From: Tubiluchus corallicola
Lineage: Eukaryota > Priapulida > Priapulimorpha > Priapulimorphida > Tubiluchidae
Reading direction: 5' to 3'
Assembly (NCBI GenBank): GCA_030141605.1
Contig: JAQGDQ010000321.1
Span: 122,001 to 186,000, forward strand
Length of the DNA stretch: 64,000 nt
The notes under the pieces are model-generated. The model did no database searches, was not told the origin of the DNA, and worked only from the letters and a program-made list of their open reading frames with translations. This document shows, in pieces, positions 23,701 to 29,900 of the stretch (the first letter of the stretch is position 1; each line of letters opens with the position of its first letter). A program made the position numbers and the translations under genes.

Positions 23701-25831
23701 TTCAAAAAAGCCCAAGGTCTGCAAATTTGCAATAGGTTGTCACAAAGCTTTACAAGAAATGCTACACTGTAGAATAAATTACGCATCATTTGACAGAATT
23801 TTGATTTTTGATCTACGATTTTGAATTCAAGATAGCAGCGATAACATTATTTTCACAAAAAGGGTAAAGCTCTGCCGATTCACAATTGATAGTCAAGAAA
23901 TTTATCTTTCAGAAATATATATTAGAGCAAATTCCGCACTGACTGGTAGAGTCGAATTTTTAATCTACCATCTTGAATTCTAGATTGGTCGCAGCAATAA
24001 CATCATGACACTCTGCAGGAATATACTAGAATGAATTCTGCATTGATTGACAGAGTCAGATTCTCAAAATCCTATCTTAAATTCAAGATAGTGGCACTCA
24101 TGTCATTTCTAATCCACGATCTTGAATTCGGCGAGTCCCATGACCAATAGTTCAAGTTGAACTTGTTTAGATGATTGAATTTTTTAACATACAAGATTGT
24201 GTTTGAAGTAATCTGAACTCTGGTGAAATGTGAACCAGGTTTTTGTTTCCAGGATTAGAAAAGCTAATAGGCAATGCGATGAGTTGGAGAGAGCTGACTT
24301 TCATGGCTTAAATTTTAAGCTAAAGGGGATAAATGTTCCTCCTGGTACCGAGCGATTACTTTATTGTATACAAAATGGTGAGTTCAACTCTTCAATTGTG
24401 TGAGATAATCTATTACAGAATGCGTAGTCTCAATGCATAGGACAGGCCAAAGTTTTTTGTTATAGTAATAGACTACACTTGAAAATAATCTTGATCAGTC
24501 TTGGGTAGCATAACAACTCAGCAGTCTAGAATCAGTTTAAGCTTTCCTGGCAATTATTGTATCTACACATTTTTCTGATATGTATATATATATCTGCTTG
24601 CTCTCAATGGAATTGAATGTAGAAATGTTTGGTTTTTGAATGCAGTTTCGCAAAACATTTTGGAGCTTCACAGCATATCAAACTGAAGATTCATTCAGAA
24701 TATTCACTGGATAAAAATAAAAAAATCCACAAAAACGAGTAGTTTTCTTACCGTCAAAATTAATTTTGTCAAATGAGCTTCTGGCTTTCGTCCCCCTTTC
24801 TGTGACAATTAGTAACCATATTTGGCTATGTACTATTTTATAACTGAATCTAGGTAAGTTTTGTTTGTAATAATATTGTACCATTAGTAGATATACTTCA
24901 TATGAAAAATGCACGTTACGAGTTCATTATGAAATTGAATGTCAGTTTACTAATTTCGGAGCATTTAGCTGTTTGCTTGACACTGCTATCTAAGAGGAAG
25001 GCCAGAATATGTAACTTACATTTGCATTTGCTTTAAACATTTAAATGGATAATTTTCACCATGTATGAGACACCATTTTGCTATTAGTATAACGTAAACA
25101 CCTCTCCAGCTTGAACAGTGATATTTTGTTGCTAAATATCACTTTATCTTTAGCCCAATATTCTGATATAATCCATCATTTTCCTGAGGTGTTCGAGCTG
25201 GAGAAACATTGTCTAAATATATTGTAAAGTACAACTCAGCTATATGTATGTAAATATGGATATCGATGATCATAAATATCATATCATAAACCTGATATAG
25301 AGTTTATGGATTCGAGATTATAAATGTTCATATTGTAATAATGGTTTGATTACTATCTCTTATTATCCCTTTAACTATTTCAATTTTTAATAGAGAACAT
25401 GGTAATTTATGATCGTGTTTTTAATGTGTCTTTTAGAATATAGGTTGGATAATTTTATGAGTATACATATGTATTCTAAAGTTTTAAACAATGTTTATAG
25501 GTATGTTAAATGTCTATGTAAATGCTTTTGTTAACTATGTAAGCATTTAAGCAAATTCTTTATTTTTCAAATCATGAAAGATATAAATTGTATGTTACAT
25601 AGCAAACAATTCCTTAGCTTTATTTGCAATTTTTCGCTATGTGTTTAGACCTATTTGACATAATTTAAGATGCATTTAATCAACGACTTTTTAATTAATT
25701 GATTAGCTGTAAACATGCCACGTACAAGAGTAAGACTTGGTTCACTAACACCTCGTGCCAGCCATAAAAAGAGAAGGAGATCGAGTAATAAAAAGCGTAA
25801 AAGATCTAGCCTCGTAAAGCCACGACTTTGA
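442..25831 (+). CDS. 17-exon gene, unrecognised basic/Ser-rich protein (~1019 aa)
   Basis: Exons: 442-738, 1187-1401, 1745-1934, 2267-2407, 2835-2906, 6751-6828, 7908-8048, 9440-9511, 9729-10523, 12283-12427, 13289-13506, 19374-19436, 20571-20670, 20919-21034, 22039-22205, 24253-24377, 25707-25831. All introns are GT-AG; the lengths sum to 3060 nt and every junction keeps frame to the TGA at 25829. The start is the ATG at 442; an in-frame TAA lies at 409-411, but a possible acceptor at 413-414 leaves open an upstream exon. The protein has an acidic N-terminus with a PKKKK patch, a CRICHG segment, small exons with a repeated motif, a Ser/Pro/Lys-rich middle, a conserved-looking helical C-terminal region and a Lys/Arg tail resembling a nuclear localisation signal. 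I do not recognise the family. A missed exon in the 5.9 kb intron 11 (phase 0) cannot be excluded. Confidence 0.75.
1187..1934 (+). CDS. Gene 1 exons 2-3
   Basis: Exon 2 (1187-1401) and exon 3 (1745-1934) join in phase 2 across a 343-base intron. Together they encode a segment with Cys/His residues (CPPQCRICHG) followed by a hydrophobic FFDMGIPIILF stretch. The Cys spacing (C-x3-C-x2-C-x-x) loosely recalls a metal site, but too few ligands are visible to call a zinc finger. Exon 2 ends at a GTGAGT donor inside a 37-bp tandem duplication. Confidence 0.7.
1387..1460 (+). repeat. 37-bp tandem duplication across exon 2 donor
   Basis: Copies at 1387-1423 and 1424-1460 both begin GCAGCCGGGTCAGC and then diverge (about 75% identical overall). 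The first contains the end of exon 2 and its GTGAGT donor; the second has ATGAAC at the same place. Confidence 0.65.
2108..2203. repeat. Perfect 44-bp inverted repeat, 8-nt loop
   Basis: The arms at 2108-2151 and 2160-2203 are exact reverse complements; the left arm starts ATATCTAAAAG and ends GGCACACT. The loop is CAAGATTA. It lies in intron 3 of gene 1, 64 bases before exon 4. It could be a recent MITE or a source of hairpin small RNA. Confidence 0.85.
2267..2906 (+). CDS. Gene 1 exons 4-5
   Basis: Exon 4 (2267-2407, 47 codons) and exon 5 (2835-2906, 24 codons) are both phase 0 at each end. Exon 5 encodes RGTAQDFIEAYAEEKG, weakly similar to the short exons 6 and 8. Symmetric 0-0 exons can be skipped without frameshift. 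The intron between them (2408-2834) has no recognisable feature. Confidence 0.68.
3178..5296. repeat. 37-bp minisatellite, about 57 copies
   Basis: Tandem units of about 37 bp built on the palindrome GGAACTAGTTCC followed by AGTTCTAAGCTCCTC and TACAGAAAAA. Two main variants alternate in blocks: one with TTTTAACTTCCTCTGTAG, the other with TTCTAAGCTCCTCTACAG. Degenerate units extend left to about 3100. The array lies in intron 5 of gene 1. Confidence 0.95.
5297..6010 (+). mobile_element. Decayed pogo/Tigger-like DNA transposon, 5' part
   Basis: It begins TATAGTAGTCGCCGCTTAAT and has repeated TTAATTGACTC subterminal motifs, closely matching the element at 22303. About 540 bases in, at 5836, a short frame reads MKHKCKDLTVKEKLKILE, like the N-terminal CENP-B/pogo helix-turn-helix of Tigger transposases, then breaks at a stop. 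No matching right terminus was found. Confidence 0.6.
6751..6828 (+). CDS. Gene 1 exon 6 (short repeat exon)
   Basis: Twenty-six codons, phase 0-0, after a strong acceptor (seven T then CAG) and before a GTACAA donor. It encodes QIPIEQFVRKVAKSES, matching exon 8 at Q-[IM]-P-[IV]-[ED]-x-F-[VI]-x-K. Confidence 0.65.
7013..7724. mobile_element. Probable non-autonomous hAT element
   Basis: Left end CAGGACCATCTTAACAGC; right end, read inward, CAGGGCAATCTTTACTCA: 11 of the first 14 bases match. The flanks GTCTATTA and GTCAGCTA match 5 of 8, a decayed target duplication at best. GC-rich CCCCGGG/GGGGCCCC blocks lie inside each end, as is common in hAT relatives. A TATAG-rich microsatellite lies near 7617. 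No coding capacity. Confidence 0.45.
7908..8048 (+). CDS. Gene 1 exon 7 (Lys/Glu-rich)
   Basis: Forty-seven codons, phase 0-0, almost entirely Lys and Glu (for example KKPELEYEKKKEDELEK), ending LLPKFD before a GTAAGA donor. It probably forms a charged single helix linking the two short repeat exons. Confidence 0.65.
8049..9439. repeat. Intron 7: ~217-bp direct repeat and (TA)n
   Basis: Sequences at 9021-9160 and 9238-9374 are diverged direct copies, both beginning ACATCATTTGGCTTTTAACT. A (TA)n tract lies between them at 9210-9233. I see nothing else in this intron. Confidence 0.6.
9440..9511 (+). CDS. Gene 1 exon 8 (short repeat exon)
   Basis: Twenty-four codons, phase 0-0, encoding QMPVDEFISKYFVETDGE. 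It is the partner of exon 6 in motif and size. The acceptor is TATTTCTAG and the donor GTTTTG is weak. Confidence 0.62.
9729..10523 (+). CDS. Gene 1 exon 9 (Ser/Pro/Lys-rich disordered region)
   Basis: The largest exon, 265 codons, phase 0-0. Residues about 40-130 are a low-complexity run of Ser, Arg, Pro, Thr and Lys (TSPLKRSPPKTPVKKRP) with many SP/TP sites, typical of disordered, phosphorylated, DNA- or microtubule-binding segments. The rest is charged and ends AYERLFRRKYSHTEEGAEE. No globular domain is seen. Confidence 0.75.
11462..12140. mobile_element. MITE, pogo/Tigger-like ends (copy 1)
   Basis: Left end GGAAGTCCTCGCTTAACG and right end AAGCGAGGACTTACT are inverted repeats flanked by TA. 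Interior segments (AACGCAATTTTAACCGAAACG; GTGTCACATGTTCAGCATCG) match the copy at 59576-60072. It is in intron 9 of gene 1 and has no coding frame. Confidence 0.6.
12198..12257. repeat. 60-nt perfect palindrome
   Basis: ATTGATTATCAGACATACA is followed by a (TA)n core and its exact reverse complement. It ends 25 bases before the exon 10 acceptor of gene 1, so a hairpin in the pre-mRNA would sit over the branch-point region. Confidence 0.75.
12283..13506 (+). CDS. Gene 1 exons 10-11
   Basis: Exon 10 (12283-12427) is read HRHSGPRLSIEKGQIERK, a frame different from the longest open frame there; only this frame continues exon 9 and ends phase 1 (CCCG|GTAAAC). Exon 11 (13289-13506) opens at a poor acceptor (TGTAATAG), restores the frame as GTDTEHDKEMFDTDE and ends AEARK|GTGATT. 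Both are acidic or basic and disordered-looking. The weak exon 11 acceptor is the least certain junction of the model. Confidence 0.6.
14390..15830 (-). mobile_element. Broken LINE (non-LTR retrotransposon) fragment
   Basis: On the minus strand, 15816-15526 encodes part of an APE-type endonuclease (DILAFTEAKLNQ, then IWCEIKSSNNKLLLGTFYRP). About 15190-15120 gives the reverse-transcriptase thumb-like KWLVTFNPQKTESLVISNKR, and 14600-14400 the C-terminal LARMRLGTSFLVAHIF then CLCGAPFEDPKHFFLECP. Frameshifts separate the parts and most of the RT domain is deleted. The order suggests the CR1/L2 side of LINEs. Lies in intron 11 of gene 1. Confidence 0.8.
16998..17880 (+). mobile_element. LINE reverse-transcriptase fragment
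   Basis: The frame encodes TLGPLLFLIYINDLP, the catalytic-motif segment LFADDTSLFLSD and KIDNWMRANRLS, then after a frameshift CVKYLGLFMDSNMKWKTHID and LQTIYYALVYPYLQYCVLAW. These are RT palm and thumb motifs. It is 5'-truncated with several stops; sequence distinct from the LINE at 14390. Confidence 0.85.
18755..19041 (+). mobile_element. 3' end of a mariner-like DDE transposon
   Basis: 18763-18922 encodes a transposase C-terminus (DLKQRISDAIATIDEAMLQR, then EYRLDVLRATNDAHI) of a type I know from arthropod and other invertebrate mariner-related elements. The right terminus at 19041, read inward, is TACAGGGTGTCTATAAAGTC. The 5' part and left terminus were not found. Confidence 0.75.
19374..21034 (+). 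CDS. Gene 1 exons 12-14 (start of C-terminal region)
   Basis: Exons 19374-19436, 20571-20670 and 20919-21034 join in phases 0, 1 and 0. Together they encode MVTPLHDVFAKKG, then WHRLMLDELTNQHHISRFTL and MSPLEYIKKFCRVM through KAGHLPMA. This looks like folded, helical sequence, unlike the low-complexity middle of the protein, and is the best part to use for a homology search. Confidence 0.68.
19480..20280. repeat. Cassette bounded by inverted GTTACATAATG repeats
   Basis: Several CATTATGTAAC-type motifs at 19480-19560 face several GTTACATAATG motifs at 20115-20270. Between them, 19700-20010 is a degenerate CAGACC/GATCAG-rich tandem repeat. It fills much of intron 12 of gene 1 and has no coding frame. 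Superfamily unknown. Confidence 0.5.
20720..20797. repeat. (CT)n microsatellite
   Basis: About 39 uninterrupted CT units, 50 bases after the exon 13 donor of gene 1. Confidence 0.97.
21625..21905. repeat. Dispersed repeat (third copy of the 37.7/38.1 kb family)
   Basis: It begins GTCATCCAGAAAAAACGT and resembles 37662-37830 (GATCATCCAGAAAAAATGTTCC) and, inverted, 38045-38210. It lies in intron 14 of gene 1; the rest of that intron (21035-22038) holds nothing I recognise. Confidence 0.4.
22039..24377 (+). CDS. Gene 1 exons 15-16 (C-terminal region)
   Basis: Exon 15 (22039-22205) encodes QLRLALQDVYPDTLHTIPWQ through GLPKDEIDFRTFAGLCTLSE; the DEIDFRTFAGL segment loosely resembles the second half of an EF-hand, but the loop acidic residues are incomplete. 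Exon 16 (24253-24377) begins inside a Trp codon and ends CIQN. Phases 2 and 1 match their neighbours. Confidence 0.68.
22303..22990 (+). mobile_element. pogo/Tigger-like transposon, internally deleted
   Basis: The left end TACAGTAGGCGCCACTTAAT and about 450 following bases align with the element at 5297. Near 22855-22980 the tail of a transposase remains (REFVHHTTTDFQRFYHYENF, then MKQPTLKEFL and a stop), the typical Tigger C-terminus. Most of the transposase is missing. Lies in intron 15 of gene 1. Confidence 0.65.
23545..24140. repeat. ~145-bp tandem repeat, about 4 diverged units
   Basis: Units recur with the order TTGCAATGGATTGTCA, GAATTCTGGATCGACTAGC, GATCTACGATTTTGAATTC, then GCAGCGATAACATTATTTTC. 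Units are strongly diverged, so the array is old. Lies in intron 15 of gene 1. Confidence 0.55.
24378..25706. other. Gene 1 intron 16, no feature seen
   Basis: AT-rich sequence with a CATATATGT-rich patch near 24575. I see no exon, transposon end or tandem repeat. Confidence 0.5.
25707..25831 (+). CDS. Gene 1 terminal exon 17
   Basis: Forty codons plus TGA. The tail HKKRRRSSNKKRKRSS is a bipartite-like nuclear localisation signal or a nucleic-acid-binding basic tail. The acceptor is ATTGATTAG. The junction with exon 16 (phase 1) gives Ala-Val-Asn-Met. Confidence 0.65.
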
Positions 25832-26057
25832 CAAGTTTAATGCTGTATGGTTGATGAAACAGAATAGATGCTAATCTATGCTTGCTGAAATGTAAAGAAA
25901 CTGGATGTATTATTTATAATGTAATTTTATTGAAATTTATATTTCGTTACATTATGCGTCAATCATGTAAAAGATTATACATAAAGCAAGTAAAGAAACT
26001 TGGATAATTTTGCAACACATATATTGTCTTGACGTTTTTGTCATAAATTGTCTGTTT

Positions 26058-26071
26058 AATAAACTAATAAA
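26058..26071 (+). terminator. Gene 1 poly(A) signals
   Basis: Two AATAAA hexamers, at 26058-26063 and 26066-26071, lie about 230 bases after the stop codon. They give gene 1 a short 3' UTR that ends before the convergent minus-strand gene. Confidence 0.55.
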
Positions 26072-26690
26072 CAGGCTGACTAGGTAATCACCAAAAGACA
26101 AGTAGGATGTCACTTAAGCGCCTTATAGGAAAGAAAAAATAATGTTTCTACATAATTAATTTTAACATTTTTTAGTCAATGATGTGGGTAAAATTTTGCA
26201 GAAAAGTACTGATTGCTAAATGCATAAAATGGGCGTTTTGGGGGGAAAACAAATGTGATGTTTTGTTTTCATGTAAAACATTCATGTTCACGTCCATATG
26301 TCCTGTATATTCATTTCCATAAGATCAGCAAATATTTACAAAACAACTATCAAAATATAGTCAACTTTACACTTTCGTATTTTTAGAATCGACAGTTCGC
26401 ATGTAAGTGACTAGACCAGTCACTGTACACTTACACTAAGTGTGCCACATTTTCACAGTTTGGCTTTCATCGCATTGGTTTTTGTTTGGACCATGTCTGA
26501 TTTCTGTAGTTACTGCCATAAGACTAACACGCTTTCTGCCATAAATTTGTGACACATTGAAGTTAACAGTATAGTTTACCTAACAGCACCGTTATTATCA
26601 TTTTAGATTTTCTTGTCTCGTTATGAAGTAACTGATAAGTTATTATAACAGGAGAACAATAATTATAGTTATGATAACAATAATTTAAAA
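26072..26690. other. 3'-3' intergenic region of genes 1 and 2
   Basis: Between the gene 1 poly(A) signals and the minus-strand gene's stop codon. No coding frame and no clear minus-strand AATAAA. Confidence 0.45.
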
Positions 26691-26756
26691 TCACCCATTC
26701 TTATCCTTTAATTTCTCACATAGTCTTGAGTAAGCTCTTTCCAAGGCCAAATGCTC
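26691..26756 (-). CDS. Coiled-coil gene terminal exon
   Basis: After the acceptor TTTATTTTTAG, the exon reads EHLALERAYSRLCEKLKDKN-Gly and TGA, in phase 0, continuing the coiled coil from either alternative exon. Too short to stand out as an open frame; supported by the acceptor, the phase and the heptad pattern. Confidence 0.65.
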   Translation of the reverse strand, partial: EHLALERAYSRLCEKLKDKNG

Positions 26757-26950
26757 CTAAAAATAAAGTAGAAGAAAATTATCATCATTATTGTCATAAT
26801 TGTTGTTTTTATACAATACATTTGCATTGTTTTTTCATGCACCTTGCTAGGTAGCTGATGGCTGTTATAACTTAGAACATCCACATCATTATTATTGTTA
26901 TTGTAATTGCCATGATTATCATATAATCAATATTGTCGTCGTCGTGGTCG

Positions 26951-26981
<31 letters not shown>

Positions 26982-29900
26982 TAGTGTTACAATTGCCAAT
27001 GTTGTCCAATCACCATTAATTATTTCTCAATGTTATTATCACTTTATTGAAAGCAGTGTGATCTGGTATTGTGAGCTGATATAGCAAAGAATGAAGTCTT
27101 GCCTTTGTCTGGGTATGCAACATTTTTGTCAGCTTTTTCGTTTCTGACTCGCCTTCCAGTAATTTTTTCTGGAGCTGTGTCAGTCTTTTCTTGGCAGATG
27201 TCTCCAGGTCACGTGATGGATCTTTGGCATTCATGATCCCAAGAAATTCCTGTTGCCAGGCTTTCAGTTGACTGCAAAATAAGCATCGAAACTGGATTCT
27301 GATGAATATTTAATACGGTTTACACTTATCTGGATGTACATAATAGTCGCTGCATCAGGAAGAATTGGTTTTGTGCCATTTGTGTTGTTTCGTGCTGTTC
27401 TGAATTGTGCTATTTGCAATACTGAACTGGCAACAGGAATTTCCACATAAGTCAGAGATCTAGCTGCTGAAATGAAATTCCACAATGCTCTTGGATGACG
27501 TTACCTTGGTTTGTACGTGTAGAAGGTTCTTCAGCTTTACTAACTCGATTGTTTTTGCTTCAATTTGCTTGTCCAACTCAAAAATTTTTTGTTGCGTTTG
27601 TGTATTAGCGGATGGTTCCCTAGAACCTATACTTGCTTCAAGGAATTCCTGTTGCCAGCCGCGTAGTCGTCTGAAAAACAGTCTGCTTTGCTAAAATTAC
27701 TGAGCTTGATTTATAATCCACTTGCAAAATATTTTCCATGATTTGACCTTTGAGTAAAAGATACATTAAATTATAGCTATTCCATCTAACCTATTGAATA
27801 TATTGAAAATATTGAAAGGGAACATACTATTCCCTTATTTTAAGGCCGACTTACGTGAAAGAATTATTACGTCAATATAGTAAATTCACGTTTGTACGGC
27901 TAGTTCTTCTCTGTTACATGCAAAAAACAGGTGCTGTACCTATTATTTAATTACCAGAAATGCTTTGGCATTATTACAGGTCTTGAAATGTATACCTTTT
28001 ACTGAACTTCATACACTTTTCCTTTAACATCTCTCGTCTATCTTCTTTAATAATACTTAGTAATATACATGCTGTTGAAGCAGTAAAAATAGAAAATTGC
28101 AGAAGTTTTAGAACAGTGTCACATTTAATTGGTTTCACACATCTCAAAACATTATATACTACACATATAACGTATGGGTTAAACCCCCGTTGCTTATGCT
28201 ATAAACCAGACAAAAGTTAATTTTTATTTAAAGATAAATTTATTATGACTCAGCTGTGTTTACCTTTCCATTTCTAGTTCTGTTTTCTTCATGACGTCGT
28301 CCTTCCATTTCATAGTTGACTCTCGCAGTTTCTTTAGCTCAGCTTCTTTGGCTTGAAGTTGTTGTCCTAGTTGTTGACTTTTAGCCTTTGCTTCCACAGT
28401 TTTAATCTGTTCAACGTGGTCCTGTAACACATTTAAATGGTAAACAAAGTAGGCAAACAAATGGTAAACAAAACACCTTCAATAGGGAGACGTATGAAAC
28501 TATTGATTTCAGATTAAAAAACGCCTTGTGGTCCAGTTAGAATTGGCCGTATACGACTAGCCATGCTATTCTAACTTTTAATTTGAAAAACATTTGGCCT
28601 TCACTAACTATTGCAATCAGAAGTTCAAGATGGAATAAACGCACATTTATCGAATGACAATTATTCATAATCTCTAGTTCAAGATGGAATAAACCACACA
28701 ATTATTGAATTTTGAAACCAAACTTGCTCAGAGGAAAGAAGAAGTGTGTAAAAGTCAAGACACAGCCTGGATTTGAACCAGGGGCCGCTCGCTTACAAAG
28801 TGAACATTATAGACTACCATGCCCAAGTGACTGTGACATCAGATTCGTGACTAATTGTGGCTAATTCGATCAGTGGTAGTTGGGCAACCAGTTGAGCATT
28901 TCTTAGGTCACTTTATTCACGCTAGAGCTAGATGAGTAGTTAGATTAGATTAATTTTTTTTAGACTAATTAGATTAATTTTTTGCAATTAATTAGCCTGG
29001 AAAAATCTGCGGGTAATTAATTATACGTGAGCAAGGTGTTGTCACTTCTAGGTGCTGCGCTGGATGGCTTAAAACAAGGAGGATAAACAAAAGCAGACAC
29101 TATAATTATATTGTCTTGACTTTTAACACTAGGCCCATTACTCACTAGAGGCGTTTTTGCACTTTTTCCAACGAAAAAATGAAAACACAGTGCACTGCCA
29201 TATCAAACGTATTTTACGTAAAATGTGGTTTAAGGTTTGCTCACGTCAGTGAGAGAACGCACATGAAGGAGATGTTCCATGCAGCTTGTTTCAAAAATGT
29301 TTGGTAAAACAAGATTAAACACCTCTATAACACTACGTAATCAAGCTACAGATCGTCACTGCATTTAATGTCATTACTGCTGTTTTTTATAATAATAATA
29401 ATCATCATCATTGTTGTAATGTTTATCATTGTCACCACTGCCATCATCATTATCATTATCATCACGTTGTCATCGTTATCGTTTTCGTTCCTGTTATTTG
29501 TCACTAGTTTTGACGCTCATGACATTAGTATACAGATGGCAGTCGGCTCTACGCATTGTTTCTTGAAATCGGCGTGGTTTTCAATGCCCTCTTGACGTCT
29601 TTTTTCAGATTGTTGATCCCCTCCAGATTGTCTCTGTGATTTTAATTATGATTGATATCCTTTTTTATGTGTAAATAATATAGAAAAAAACAAAGTTTTA
29701 CTTCCTGTATGTGATTTTTCCCTTTTCCTTTTTTCACCTGATAAAAACCGTGACTGAAAGGTGGCACCTTTTCATTATTTTTAACTGTAAGAAGTTTTTT
29801 AGTAATTATGACTATTCTTACCATTAAGAAATAAATTTGCATTGTTATTGAAACCAAGATATTAATAAATAACGGTGTAATATGAAAGCGCATGCGTGAA

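Noticed and set aside
28756-28838. Functional tRNA-Thr gene
   Set aside because: Extra bases between the D and anticodon arms and mismatches in the acceptor and anticodon stems.
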